Source: Candidatus Sericytochromatia bacterium
GTDB lineage: Bacteria > Cyanobacteriota > Sericytochromatia > UBA7694
Assembly: GCA_018780035.1 (NCBI GenBank)
Contig: JADMKE010000016.1
Span: 479,495-543,494, forward strand
Direction: 5' to 3'
Length of the DNA: 64,000 nt
A model generated the notes under the pieces. It searched no databases and was not told the origin of the DNA. It worked only from the letters and a program-made list of their open reading frames with translations. The stretch's first letter is position 1, and each line of letters begins with the position of its first letter. Shown here piece after piece: positions 1-8,142 of the stretch. The position numbers and the translations under genes were made by a program.

Positions 1-1
1 G

Positions 2-127
2 ATCCCTTTGCTCTATGGCGCACTTTCGGTGGGCAATGCCGCTTTGTTTACAGGGCTGTATCTCTGGGCCCAGAAACGCCAAAAGCTGCCCGCTCAGGCC
101 AGTGAAAGTGAACATTTGCCAGCATGA
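2..127 (+). CDS. C-terminal end of a membrane protein (partial)
   Basis: The window opens inside an open frame (codons starting at base 2) that ends with TGA at 125-127. The visible 41 residues hold one hydrophobic segment (GALSVGNAALFTGLYLW) followed by a short basic then acidic tail, as at the C-terminus of an integral membrane protein. The stop overlaps the next start as ATGA, so the two genes are probably translationally coupled. Too little is present to name the family; a transporter or other small membrane protein is possible. Confidence 0.55.
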   Translation: MPLLYGALSVGNAALFTGLYLWAQKRQKLPAQASESEHLPA

Positions 128-594
128 AAGCCACCACCTCACGCGCCTTTCGCAAAAGATATATCAACGTCTACAGTTATGCCGACTTCGACAATTTTGA
201 GGACTTTTTCCTCTATTTGCACCTCAATCGCCTCGTGCTCTGGATGCATTTTTTCGGGGCCTTTGTCTCAATTCCCATGCTGCCTTGGGCGCTGTACATG
301 GCCTGTTTTCAGCAGACTTTTTGGCCTGTGCTGTTGTATCTGGGGCTGTATTATGGCTGCGGCTTTTCCAGCCATTTTCTCAACGACGGGCGCATCTCCC
401 GCACCACCCCGGATTATGGCCCCTCGTATTTTTACGTGATCAATATTAATTTTCGTATTTTGACTGGCAAAATGCGTGAATACGAACAGAATTACATCAA
501 AAAATACCCGCATACCCTTTGGCTCTACGACAAAAGCCTGCCCCCACCTCAATGGGTGCAAGAACGTGAACAAAAAGTGGGAGGACAGCGATGA
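124..594 (+). CDS. Small integral membrane protein, DUF962/Mpo1-like
   Basis: 156 residues, predicted to lie in the membrane. A soluble N-terminus (about 35 residues) is followed by a segment with H and NR (YLHLNRLVLWMHFFG), two or three hydrophobic helices, and GFSSHFLNDGRIS. The spacing of these histidines and asparagines recalls the DUF962 family (yeast Mpo1-like 2-hydroxy fatty acid dioxygenases), whose members keep conserved His residues at the ends of membrane helices. This is pattern recognition by eye, so the family call is tentative. Start and stop overlap the neighbours by ATGA on both sides, making this the middle gene of a three-gene coupled operon. Confidence 0.6.
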   Translation: MKATTSRAFRKRYINVYSYADFDNFEDFFLYLHLNRLVLWMHFFGAFVSIPMLPWALYMACFQQTFWPVLLYLGLYYGCGFSSHFLNDGRISRTTPDYGPSYFYVININFRILTGKMREYEQNYIKKYPHTLWLYDKSLPPPQWVQEREQKVGGQR

Positions 595-1100
595 GACAGA
601 TCCGCTACGCCTCTTGGGTTAAACCTTTTCTGACTTCTCTGGTGCTGCTGGGCGCGCTCTGCTGTTTCTTTGACCCTGTGCGCTATCTCGGTTGGGGCCT
701 GCTCTTGCAGTCGGCTTATCTGGCCGTGGGTTATGTCTGTATTTATGTCGCCGAGGTCGAAAGCGACCTGATGACCGAAGCCAAACGCGAGGCCGGGGAC
801 TGGAACCGCCTGATTGTCGCGCTTTCGATCTACCGCCACGCCCACCCGGCCCAGGCCGAAGCCACCCAGCGCCTGCAGGATCTCAACCGCCGCTTTTGGC
901 GCGAATACATGACCAGTCGCCGCTACCTGCTGCGCAGCGAATTACAGCCGAACAGCGATTTTGAAGCCCGCTTTGAAGTTTGTAATGCCTTGGCCCGGCA
1001 GTGGTTAGAACAAGTGCAAGCCAAAGTCGCCCAAGGTCAGGTGGAGCCAGAGGCCGCGCAGCGCGAGGGGATTGAGGCGATGGTCGGGTTGAGGGGTTAG
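591..1100 (+). CDS. Hypothetical membrane-anchored protein
   Basis: 169 residues. Two hydrophobic helices lie near residues 9-28 and 33-54 (LTSLVLLGALCCFF and LLLQSAYLAVGYVCIYV). A cytosolic, charged, helical domain rich in Arg, Glu and Gln follows. I recognise no family. It is the last gene of the coupled operon: its ATG overlaps the TGA of the preceding gene. The membrane-protein neighbours suggest a shared envelope role, but the sequence gives no specific function. Confidence 0.6.
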   Translation: MRQIRYASWVKPFLTSLVLLGALCCFFDPVRYLGWGLLLQSAYLAVGYVCIYVAEVESDLMTEAKREAGDWNRLIVALSIYRHAHPAQAEATQRLQDLNRRFWREYMTSRRYLLRSELQPNSDFEARFEVCNALARQWLEQVQAKVAQGQVEPEAAQREGIEAMVGLRG

Positions 1101-1210
1101 GTTCTGTTCATTTTTGTAAAAATTTAGCTTGGTTTGTGAAGGGTTTATAAAGACCTTTTTCTAAGCCTTTATTTAAGTTTGTGACTATAACTGACTTTGA
1201 CTTAAACTAA

Positions 1211-1395
1211 AACTGGAATGCTGTGATAGAGATGTTTATATCTCACAAAGAGGCTTCCAGCACAATTTTCGAGTATATTGAGGTCTTTTACAATCGGCAA
1301 AGACTTCATTCAACTCTGGGGTATCTCAGCCCAGAGCCGTTCGAGCAGCGAAACGTGGCTTAACTGTGTGTCCACTCAAACGGGTAAAGGTCAGC
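1211..1395 (+). mobile_element. Relic of an IS3-family insertion sequence (transposase C-terminus and right end)
   Basis: Frame 1211-1363 reads NWNAVIEMF..., then [20 protein letters not shown] and SPEPFEQ before TAA. This is the hallmark C-terminal block of IS3-family OrfB (DDE) transposases, including the final catalytic-region Glu context (EYIEVFYN) and the HSTLGY motif. The W-NAV-E-F block that normally lies some 20-30 residues further upstream is fused almost directly to it, so an internal deletion has occurred. A stop (1208-1210) closes the frame upstream. The bases just after the stop, TGTCCACTCAAACGGGTAAA, resemble IS3-family terminal inverted repeats. No left end or orfA is visible, so the element is dead. 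Confidence 0.75.
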
Positions 1396-1410
1396 ATGTT
1401 GTCAGAGGTC

Positions 1411-2145
1411 TTAAAAGCGACGTTGAGCGTTACGCACCGGGGGAGCAACCGGTACCAGGCTGTCATCAGGGATGCTTGGGTTTGGATTCACAACAGGAGG
1501 TGTGTCCTGGTACATCCGTGAAACGAGTGTAAACTCACCATTGGCGTCTTGATGTTTGCTGACCAATCTAAAGCTAACTAAACCTGCCTGAGCTGAAATC
1601 CAGTATTGAGCCTGGAATGGCTGATTGCCAATGATGACATGAGCTCTGAGTTCCCGGACTTGAACCGCAGCCACTTTTGTTTTTATTGTCTGAACGCCAG
1701 GGATCAGTTCCCAGGACTGTCGTTGCCAGTTGCTGCCAACAGATTGAGCATGATTCTGAATAAACCTTTTGCATAACTCAGCCCAGAAGACCTGGCTGGG
1801 TGCTGAAATTAAATCTTCACCTAACTGGGCAGATGTGTTTTGGCCAGGTGCGCCAAGGACTTTGAGGGGCAGGTATTTGAATGTGTCAGCAGTGGTGCAA
1901 CCATTGCAAGAGGTGTATGAGCGGTTGACGCCATAGGCCCACATATTGGTGTGGCCTGAAGCGGATGGAAACAAGTTGTTGATCTCTTGATCTGTTAAGC
2001 CTTGAGCAGGAGACTGAGCAATGGCCCGTGTTTGTAAAGAGGTTTGACGAAACATACGAGCTTGCAGTGGGACAGCGTTTTGGCAGCCGGTGAAACCGAG
2101 TGAAAGAGTAATAAGTGCCAGAGTTGAAAGTGATTTAAAGTTCAT
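1411..2145 (-). CDS. Putative lipoprotein, function unknown
   Basis: 244 residues with a short basic N-terminus, a hydrophobic stretch and a lipobox-like FTGC near residue 21, so it is probably exported and lipidated. The mature part is polar, with several Cys residues in a CNGCTTAD segment. I recognise no family. AGGAGA sits 5 bases before the ATG. The gene is divergent from the LuxR-type regulator at 2270, and the shared 124-bp region carries phased TCACCC boxes, so it is a likely target of that regulator. Its 3' end adjoins the IS3 relic, which may have truncated or replaced downstream sequence. Confidence 0.7.
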   Translation of the reverse strand: MNFKSLSTLALITLSLGFTGCQNAVPLQARMFRQTSLQTRAIAQSPAQGLTDQEINNLFPSASGHTNMWAYGVNRSYTSCNGCTTADTFKYLPLKVLGAPGQNTSAQLGEDLISAPSQVFWAELCKRFIQNHAQSVGSNWQRQSWELIPGVQTIKTKVAAVQVRELRAHVIIGNQPFQAQYWISAQAGLVSFRLVSKHQDANGEFTLVSRMYQDTPPVVNPNPSIPDDSLVPVAPPVRNAQRRF

Positions 2146-2164
2146 TTGTGTCTCCTGTGTAATT

Positions 2165-2193
2165 CTTATACTTATCTATCGTTGGATTCACCT
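2165..2193 (-). promoter_or_regulatory. Putative activator-dependent promoter of the lipoprotein gene
   Basis: On the minus strand TATAAG (2170-2165) lies about 20 bases before the ribosome-binding site. No -35 consensus is present at the right distance. Instead AGGTGA (2193-2188), one of the repeated boxes, occupies the -35 position with a 17-bp spacer. That arrangement is typical of promoters that need an activator bound at -35. Confidence 0.4.
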
Positions 2194-2270
2194 GTTTTGA
2201 ATTTATTTTTCACCCTTAAATCACCCTAAAATAAATTTTAATCACCCTTATTCATGTTATGATTCACCCA
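2188..2270. promoter_or_regulatory. Array of five helically phased TCACCC direct repeats (candidate regulator boxes)
   Basis: TCACC(C) occurs at 2188, 2210, 2221, 2242 and 2264, all on the + strand. Successive start distances are 22, 11, 21 and 22 bp, i.e. one or two helical turns, so all boxes lie on the same DNA face. The array fills the divergent region between the lipoprotein and the MalT-like regulator. MalT-type regulators are known to bind short asymmetric direct repeats; the regulator at 2270 binding here is inference. Confidence 0.5.
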
Positions 2271-4810
2271 TGTTGGTTTCTCAATTGCCGCCCGCTCAAT
2301 CAAAGCTTTATTGGCCACAAAGCTTGAAGAAGCTCGCTTTGCGCCTGTGTGAATCCCGCCGAACCCTGCTAGATGCCGGAGCTGGCACTGGCAAGACTGC
2401 TCTGTGCGCTGAAAGCTTTCAGGGCTTGCCGATCACGTATCAGGCTTTTGCAAGCAATGCCCCCAATGGCGAATGGCTGGCTCATGGTCTGGCAACTCAT
2501 CTCGATTGTTCACCCGCTCAGCTTCTGGCTGCCGAACTATTGGAATTACATCAGCGAGTCAGCAAGTGGTCTTCGAGTCAAAAACGCGTGTTACTACTGG
2601 ATCATGTTCATTTGCTTAACGATGCTTTGGGTCTGGGCCTGCTCAATCATTTGCTGCAACTTGCCATTGAAAATTTCACCTTGGTTCTGTGCAGCCGGGC
2701 TTATCCTTCAGCTCTTGATCTGGCTCCTTTGCTCAAAAGTAATCAGCTCGAACTGATCAGTCAGGACCAACTGCTCTGGAAGACCGAAGATCTCGATAAA
2801 TGGCCTGTGACACATGTGCTTAGCCCCGAAAAACGCCAGCAGCTCTGGACTCTCAGTGGCGGCGTGATTGGCATTATGCAAGCTGCTATGATCAGCGGGG
2901 CTAAAGGGATTGTCTCACCCTGGTTGATGCCCGTTTACCGTCAGCACATGCAGCAGACCATGGCTGAACTTCCTGCCGAGCTCAGGCAACAATTACCCGC
3001 ATTAGCTGTTTTGAACAGTCTTGAGGCTTCTGAGCTGGCCTTGTTGGGCAGTGAATCACCTGAGCGGATCTGGTCAGGCCTGTATCAGTGGCATTTGGCT
3101 GTTTGTGAGCAGAATAGCTGGCGCTTACTCCCAGCCTGGAGGGATTATTTACGCTTTGAGCTAAAACAATCAGCGGAACTCAAAGTATGGCAAAAGAAAT
3201 TAGCTGACTTGAGTCTGGATGCTGGCCGTCATGAAGCAGCATTAAATTATGCTCTGGCCAGTGAATCGCGTGAACAGCTTATGCACATACTCGCCAGATG
3301 GTCACCTGATGCCTTGACTGTTGATATTGCGTATCGTCTGTGGGATTGGTTGACAGCCCAGGCAGACTCAGAGACACTGCTGATGCAAAGCCCGTGTCTG
3401 TATGTCTTTATCCTATGGGCGCTGACTCTGGTTAAAGATCTTCAGGCAGATACTCATTTTAATCGGCTGCTTAAGCTGCATGGTGATGTGCGCGAGCAGG
3501 ATGATGACACGTATCAAGCCATTGATTTCAAGCGTTGGATGAGTTATTTTCATGCCCGACTGGCTTCTGTGAGTGAAGATTCTCAGAGTTCATTGCTGGC
3601 TTTTGAGCAAGCACTGGCCTTCAGCCAAGACCGTCAGAGTCATTTTCATGCTGAGCTATTGATTGCACTGGCTGGAGAATACTTTTATCAGGCGCGTTGG
3701 CAGGATTGTCTGACCTGCCTTGAAGAAGTGCTCCAATTTTATCTGCCTCTGGGGGAAGGCGAAAACTCTCTCAGTGCCCGCGTCAAAATTGCGCGCACAC
3801 ACATGATGATGGGCCGATTCAGTGAAGCGTCTCATAGCTATGAACAAGCGCTGAAGGTTCCGCAGGCACAGGAACAAGCTATGATTGGCATCTTTGCGCT
3901 CAGTGATCGGGCCTTGATCGCCCTGCTTGAGCTTGGCTCAGCGGATGTCTGGCTGGACAGATTGCCTGCTTATGACTCTTTGACAGCTCTCAATCTGCAA
4001 TGGCTTTATCTGGTGCGTTGCCTAGATCTGGAACTTCTCAGGCGCAACTGGGGTCAAGCTGCTGTGCTCTTAGAGCGATTACAGGAACTGACTGGGCCGA
4101 TGCCAGAAAAATTCAAACGTGATTACCAGACACGACGAATTTGGCTGCTGCTGGAAACCTGGCAGCTTGATTCGGCTGGCAGCTTATTAGCTGAGCTTGG
4201 GGATCTGGCGAATAGAATCGAAGGGCTTGAGGATCTTCACCAAAATTTTGTCTGGTATGGGGTGTTGACACGTTATCTGTTGCGTCGACAACGCTACTCA
4301 GAAGCTTTTGAGCTTAATTACCGCTTGTTAGAAGCAGCAACTCAAAGTGAAACACGGCTATATCAGCGGGTTTTTGAGCTAATACAAGAAGTCATTCGCT
4401 ACCGTATGGGGCATCAAAAAGAACATGCTCTCAACCAATTTATGTTATTGCTAGAAGCCTTGTTACGCGCTCAACAAGGAGGGCTTGTTCTCTATGCCGG
4501 ACCAGAAGCGCTGCCATTGCTTCATGAGTTGCGCCCTTTGTTTGCTCAGAAAGATCGCGCAGCACAATTGCAAGAGCTGATTGATCTCTTCCCTGAAGTT
4601 CACACCGCATCGCAAACAATTGAACTAACGCCGCGTGAACAAGTGCTTTTGCAATTGCTCGCACAACATTTGTCTTATAAAGAAATGGCAAGCCATGCCG
4701 GGGTGACTGTCAACACCGCCAAAACCCAACTTCGCGGTCTGTATAAAAAGCTGGGTGCAAATAGCCGCAGCGAGGTCTTGCTCAAAGCACAAGAAGCCTG
4801 GCTACTTTAG
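2270..4810 (+). CDS. MalT-like large ATP-binding LuxR-family transcriptional regulator
   Basis: 846 residues, close to the usual size of MalT/LAL regulators. The N-terminal STAND-type NTPase has a Walker A at residues 37-43 (GAGTGKT) and a Walker B near 105 (VLLLDHVHLL). A long helical, TPR-like sensor region follows. The C-terminal 65 residues form a LuxR/GerE HTH, starting LTPREQVLLQLLAQ and including YKEMASHAGVTVNTAKTQL. Such proteins oligomerise with ATP and a small inducer and then activate promoters with phased direct repeats. The inducer cannot be deduced. The gene is divergent from a lipoprotein gene and preceded by phased TCACCC repeats, the last of which abuts the ATG, suggesting autoregulation. 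Confidence 0.9.
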   Translation: MLVSQLPPAQSKLYWPQSLKKLALRLCESRRTLLDAGAGTGKTALCAESFQGLPITYQAFASNAPNGEWLAHGLATHLDCSPAQLLAAELLELHQRVSKWSSSQKRVLLLDHVHLLNDALGLGLLNHLLQLAIENFTLVLCSRAYPSALDLAPLLKSNQLELISQDQLLWKTEDLDKWPVTHVLSPEKRQQLWTLSGGVIGIMQAAMISGAKGIVSPWLMPVYRQHMQQTMAELPAELRQQLPALAVLNSLEASELALLGSESPERIWSGLYQWHLAVCEQNSWRLLPAWRDYLRFELKQSAELKVWQKKLADLSLDAGRHEAALNYALASESREQLMHILARWSPDALTVDIAYRLWDWLTAQADSETLLMQSPCLYVFILWALTLVKDLQADTHFNRLLKLHGDVREQDDDTYQAIDFKRWMSYFHARLASVSEDSQSSLLAFEQALAFSQDRQSHFHAELLIALAGEYFYQARWQDCLTCLEEVLQFYLPLGEGENSLSARVKIARTHMMMGRFSEASHSYEQALKVPQAQEQAMIGIFALSDRALIALLELGSADVWLDRLPAYDSLTALNLQWLYLVRCLDLELLRRNWGQAAVLLERLQELTGPMPEKFKRDYQTRRIWLLLETWQLDSAGSLLAELGDLANRIEGLEDLHQNFVWYGVLTRYLLRRQRYSEAFELNYRLLEAATQSETRLYQRVFELIQEVIRYRMGHQKEHALNQFMLLLEALLRAQQGGLVLYAGPEALPLLHELRPLFAQKDRAAQLQELIDLFPEVHTASQTIELTPREQVLLQLLAQHLSYKEMASHAGVTVNTAKTQLRGLYKKLGANSRSEVLLKAQEAWLL

Positions 4811-4954
4811 TTCTTTACACCCATTCCGGAAGGCCTTGCTACTTCTGCCTTTGCTACACACCTTCATAACCTAAAACCGCAAACATTGCGTGTTTACCAA
4901 GCGTTTTTAAACGGCAAATAGACGGATTCACAAGACTCAGCAGCCCATGAGGCT

Positions 4955-5824
4955 TTAACCAATAGGGGTTCCCAAAATCATCCGGTTCATGCGCTTCATC
5001 AAAAAGCGAAACAGGCCATAGGGCAAAAGTCGCTCCAAAAGCGCGATCAGCTGAGCGTCTTTGCCCACGACCACGCAGCGCGGCAGCTGGGGGCGTTGGC
5101 TGAGGCTGAGAATCACATCGGCCACCTCTTGGGGGTGGGGGGCTTTGGGGCGCTCGGCCAGGCGTTGCATAAAACCCTGAAAGTGTTGGCCCATTTTGCG
5201 GTAGGGCGAATCGGGCGCAAAGCTTTTTTCGCCCCAGACCAGCGAGCTGTAAAAGGGAGTGCGGTAGCCCCCCGGCTGCACCGTGCAGAGCTGAATGCCG
5301 AGTTGGGCGACCTCTTGGCGCAGGCCCTCGCTGAGGCCTTCCATGGCGTATTTGCTGGCAGAGTACAGGGTCACCAAAGGCATGGCGTAGCGGGCCATGA
5401 TCGAGGTGACGGTAATAATCCGCCCTTGGGAATGCTGCAACGCAGGCAGCAAGGCGCGGGTCAGCAGCAGGGGCCCGAAAAAATTGACCTCCATTTGGGT
5501 GCGGATCTGGGCCTCACTCAGATCTTGGACCGCGCCATAGGTGCCAAAACCGGCGTTATTGACCAATAGATCCAGGCCCTTTTCGGCCACCTGCAGCTCT
5601 GCTAGCAATGCGGGCAGGGCCTCCAAACGGGTCAGGTCGAGTTCGACCAATTGCAGGGCTTGGGGGTATTTTGTGAGGGCCTCAGCAAAAGCCGGGCTCT
5701 CCTGCCTGAGGTCTTTGAGCGAGGCAATCACCTGCCAGCCCTGGGCGAGCAGCGAGAGCACCGTATAATAGCCAAACCCTGTGGCGGCACCTGTCACCCA
5801 GGCCCGTTTGCTTGCACTGTTCAC
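4955..5824 (-). CDS. Short-chain dehydrogenase/reductase (SDR)
   Basis: 289 residues, classical SDR length. Nucleotide-binding TGAATGFG is at residues 11-18, NNAG at the structural site, the catalytic Ser in VTSIMARY, and YSASK with the catalytic Tyr and Lys; PGGYRTPF follows. These features indicate an NAD(P)-dependent oxidoreductase on an alcohol or carbonyl substrate; the substrate is unknown. It lies 39 bp downstream of the Rieske oxygenase gene on the same strand, so the two are likely co-transcribed and may act in one pathway, such as modification of a lipid or steroid-like compound. The pathway is inference. Confidence 0.85.
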   Translation of the reverse strand: MNSASKRAWVTGAATGFGYYTVLSLLAQGWQVIASLKDLRQESPAFAEALTKYPQALQLVELDLTRLEALPALLAELQVAEKGLDLLVNNAGFGTYGAVQDLSEAQIRTQMEVNFFGPLLLTRALLPALQHSQGRIITVTSIMARYAMPLVTLYSASKYAMEGLSEGLRQEVAQLGIQLCTVQPGGYRTPFYSSLVWGEKSFAPDSPYRKMGQHFQGFMQRLAERPKAPHPQEVADVILSLSQRPQLPRCVVVGKDAQLIALLERLLPYGLFRFLMKRMNRMILGTPIG

Positions 5825-5863
5825 GCGAGTGATAAAAAGCCCGTTTGAAAGGCCTGGCCCGGC

Positions 5864-6982
5864 TTAAAAATTCTGGGCAATTTTTTCATTGAGTTGAATG
5901 ATCTTGGCGGGGGTCTGAGCGGCTTCCACTTTGTCGGGCAGCATTTTGAGGGCTTTTTCGCTCGAATCGTAGGTGCCAAAGCCCCAGCGGGTGGTCTTTT
6001 GTTTTTCCAGGTGCTGAATAAATTTAATAATCGAGAAGTCTTCTTTGATTGGGCGCTTGAACTTAAACTTGATCGTCTGAAAGAGCTTGGTATCCCCTGT
6101 GGCGAAATAATTGCCAACGAGCATAGTGGCAAAGAGAATGATTGGGTTAAAGGCATTGAGCCAGCCCAATTTGGTCTTGTGGGCACCTTTGGGCGTGATC
6201 AAAATGGTCAGACCTTGGGTTTTGCCCTCGGGGGTGGGGCGCAGGGCAAAGATAATATGGCAGTGCAAAAAGTCGGGGCCAACGGTGACTGAGCCGGTGC
6301 TGCCAGAGGTATAACAGAGCGAATAGGTCAGCGGGCCTTTGTAAAAACGGCTGAAAAAGCGCAGGTACCACTTGGTCTGGGGCATGGGGGTGGTATTGTT
6401 AAACTGCACCATATTCGACCCCTGGGGTTGGCAGTCAAATTCCACGCGCACGGGCAGGTTGTGGACCGAGTTAAAGTGGTGGGCGTCGATGGCGTTGACG
6501 AGCACCACGCTGGGGTGACAGCCCTTTTCAAATTGATTGCCAAAGGAGTGGGCCACTTCGACGCCTTCGAGTTCGGGCACATAGTGCACGGGGTGGCTGG
6601 GATTCTCGCCGGTATAAATCCAGATCACGCCATATTGCTCGCAGACGGGATGGTGTTTGATCTCGGCCTGGATACCGGGCGCTTGGCGGCAGGGAATGTC
6701 TTCGAGCTGCCCTTTTTCGTCGAATTTCCAGGCGTGAAAAAAACAGCGCAGACCTTTGCCATCGACTTTGCCTTCAGCCAAATGGGCCCCCATATGTGGG
6801 CAGAAGGCATCCACGGCCCTGACTACCCCATCTTCGCCGCGATAAACGGCCAATTCGCGGCCCAAAAAGTTCAGGGGTTTGACCTGGCCTTTTTTTAAGT
6901 CTCTAGATTTAAAGGCCCAATACCAAGATTCGACAACAGAACTGGGCTGATTAAAGATCTGGGTGTCTACGAGCGAGGCCAT
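5864..6982 (-). CDS. Rieske [2Fe-2S] non-haem iron oxygenase
   Basis: 372 residues from the chosen start. The Rieske cluster ligands are visible as C61-P-H63 and C80-F-F-H83. The downstream catalytic domain has the mononuclear iron motif D-A-H-H-F-N-S-V-H (His-x4-His). The family hydroxylates or desaturates substrates using electrons from a separate reductase; none is encoded nearby. The ATG at 6982 was chosen over the upstream in-frame ATG (7030) because AAGGAGA lies 4 bases before it and the family's conserved region begins soon after. It precedes the SDR gene on the same strand. Membership of the ring-hydroxylating or the cholesterol 7-desaturase-like branch is unresolved. Confidence 0.88.
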   Translation of the reverse strand: MASLVDTQIFNQPSSVVESWYWAFKSRDLKKGQVKPLNFLGRELAVYRGEDGVVRAVDAFCPHMGAHLAEGKVDGKGLRCFFHAWKFDEKGQLEDIPCRQAPGIQAEIKHHPVCEQYGVIWIYTGENPSHPVHYVPELEGVEVAHSFGNQFEKGCHPSVVLVNAIDAHHFNSVHNLPVRVEFDCQPQGSNMVQFNNTTPMPQTKWYLRFFSRFYKGPLTYSLCYTSGSTGSVTVGPDFLHCHIIFALRPTPEGKTQGLTILITPKGAHKTKLGWLNAFNPIILFATMLVGNYFATGDTKLFQTIKFKFKRPIKEDFSIIKFIQHLEKQKTTRWGFGTYDSSEKALKMLPDKVEAAQTPAKIIQLNEKIAQNF

Positions 6983-7094
6983 CGTCTCTCCTTGAAGGGC
7001 ATTTTCCTGCAAATGGGGGTTGTTTTTCAATTATACACGCCAAAGTGTCAAAACCGATCCTCAATTTTGGGATGCTCGGGGTAAGATAGAGACC

Positions 7095-7784
7095 ATGTAT
7101 TTGACGCAATTTGTTCAAAGCCTGCAATTTTTGCATTTTCAGCCCCTGGATATTATTATGGGGCTGGATTTTGACTCTGAGATCGCCAATACCGTCCTGC
7201 CGCCAGAATATGCCCATTTGGCTGAACAGGCACGGCCTTTGGCCGGACTCAAACGCATGTCCACTTTTCCGATTGCAGCCCTGATCGGCGTGATTCTCAA
7301 ACACCTGCCGCCGGGTCAAATCTATCTGAATATTGGCGTCTGGCATGGTTTTACGCTCTTTGCGGGCATGCTTTTGGCCCCCGAAGTACCCTGCGTGGGG
7401 GTCGATAATTTTTCCGAATTTGGCGGTCCGCGTGACGTGTTTTACCAAAACTGGCAGCGCTTTTACTCGGGCCCGCATCAGCAGTTTTATGAACTGGATT
7501 ACCAGGTCTATTTCCAGACCCATACTGCGCCCATTGGCCTGTATTTTTATGATGGCGCCCACGACTACACCAACCAATACCAATCCCTGGTCTTGGCCGA
7601 CCCGTTTTTGGCCCCCGGTGCCCTGATTCTGGTCGACGATACCAATTTCGAAGAGCCCCGCCAAGCCACCCTGGATTTTTTGCGCGCCACCCCGGGCTAT
7701 CGGCTTTTGGGGGATTTGCCCACGGCCATGATGCACCATCCGACCTTCTGGAATGGGCTGATGATTCTGCAGAAGCAGCCCTAA
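7095..7784 (+). CDS. Class I SAM-dependent methyltransferase-like protein
   Basis: 229 residues from the ATG at 7095. Signatures of the Methyltransf_24-like group are visible: a glycine-containing loop (NIGVWHGFTLFAG), an acidic strand end (CVGVDNFSEFGG), FYDGAHDYTNQ and ILVDDTNFEEPRQATLDF. Proteins of this group are often encoded in glycan or secondary-metabolite loci and methylate sugars or small molecules; the substrate here is unknown. The gene is divergent from the Rieske/SDR pair. An upstream in-frame ATG at 7020 exists, but it lies within the opposite gene's leader and lacks a ribosome-binding site. Confidence 0.7.
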   Translation: MYLTQFVQSLQFLHFQPLDIIMGLDFDSEIANTVLPPEYAHLAEQARPLAGLKRMSTFPIAALIGVILKHLPPGQIYLNIGVWHGFTLFAGMLLAPEVPCVGVDNFSEFGGPRDVFYQNWQRFYSGPHQQFYELDYQVYFQTHTAPIGLYFYDGAHDYTNQYQSLVLADPFLAPGALILVDDTNFEEPRQATLDFLRATPGYRLLGDLPTAMMHHPTFWNGLMILQKQP

Positions 7785-7818
7785 TTCCCGCATTCCCTTT
7801 TCGCCCCTAAAAACTCTG

Positions 7819-7827
7819 TGTTATACT
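7819..7827 (+). promoter_or_regulatory. Extended -10 promoter before the tRNA-Ser pair
   Basis: TGTTATACT is a TGn-extended -10 element about 50 bases before the first tRNA-Ser. No good -35 is visible, which is common for extended -10 promoters. It would transcribe both serine tRNAs as one unit, ending at the terminator near 8091. Confidence 0.45.
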
Positions 7828-7879
7828 TTCTCACTAGTATTGGCTTAACGGCAACCAGTGTGCCAACCAGTGCGCCTCA

Positions 7880-7967
7880 GGAGAGGTACCGAAGTGGTCA
7901 TAACGGGGCCGTCTCGAAAGCGGTTAGACCCGCAAGGGTCACGTGGGTTCGAATCCCACCCTCTCCG
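7880..7967 (+). tRNA. tRNA-Ser (anticodon CGA)
   Basis: A cloverleaf can be drawn. The acceptor stem GGAGAGG pairs with CCTCTCC, with discriminator G as expected for serine. The anticodon loop is CTCGAAA (anticodon CGA, reading UCG). There is a long variable arm (class II) and a T loop GTTCGAATC. No 3' CCA is encoded. A second tRNA-Ser follows 20 bases later. Confidence 0.93.
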
Positions 7968-7987
7968 TTGTGATTTTACACATCTCT

Positions 7988-8077
7988 GGGCAGATGTGAG
8001 AGTGGTTGATTCAGCAGACCTGGAAAGTCTGTAAGCGGTGATGAGCTGCTTCGAGGGTTCGAATCCCTCTCTGCCCG
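7988..8077 (+). tRNA. tRNA-Ser (anticodon GGA)
   Basis: The acceptor stem GGGCAGA pairs with TCTGCCC, with discriminator G. The anticodon stem CAGAC/GTCTG encloses CTGGAAA (anticodon GGA, reading UCC/UCU). A long variable arm and the T arm GGGTTCGAATCCC are present. CCA is not encoded. It probably shares a transcript with the upstream tRNA-Ser. Confidence 0.93.
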
Positions 8078-8090
8078 CCTTTTTTCTTTG

Positions 8091-8121
8091 ATAACTTCCC
8101 CTGGGGAAGTTATTATTTTTT
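8091..8121 (+). terminator. Intrinsic terminator after the tRNA-Ser pair
   Basis: A near-perfect 11-bp hairpin (ATAACTTCCCC pairing with GGGGAAGTTAT, tiny loop) is followed by TATTTTTT. It closes the tRNA transcript just before the start of the next gene. Confidence 0.85.
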
Positions 8122-8142
8122 GCAGCGAGGTTCGCTCACTTC

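Noticed and set aside
5096..5569. 157-residue frame opposite the SDR gene, and similar frames opposite Rieske, glgP and acnA genes
   Set aside because: Antisense shadows in GC-rich coding DNA without ribosome-binding sites or domains.
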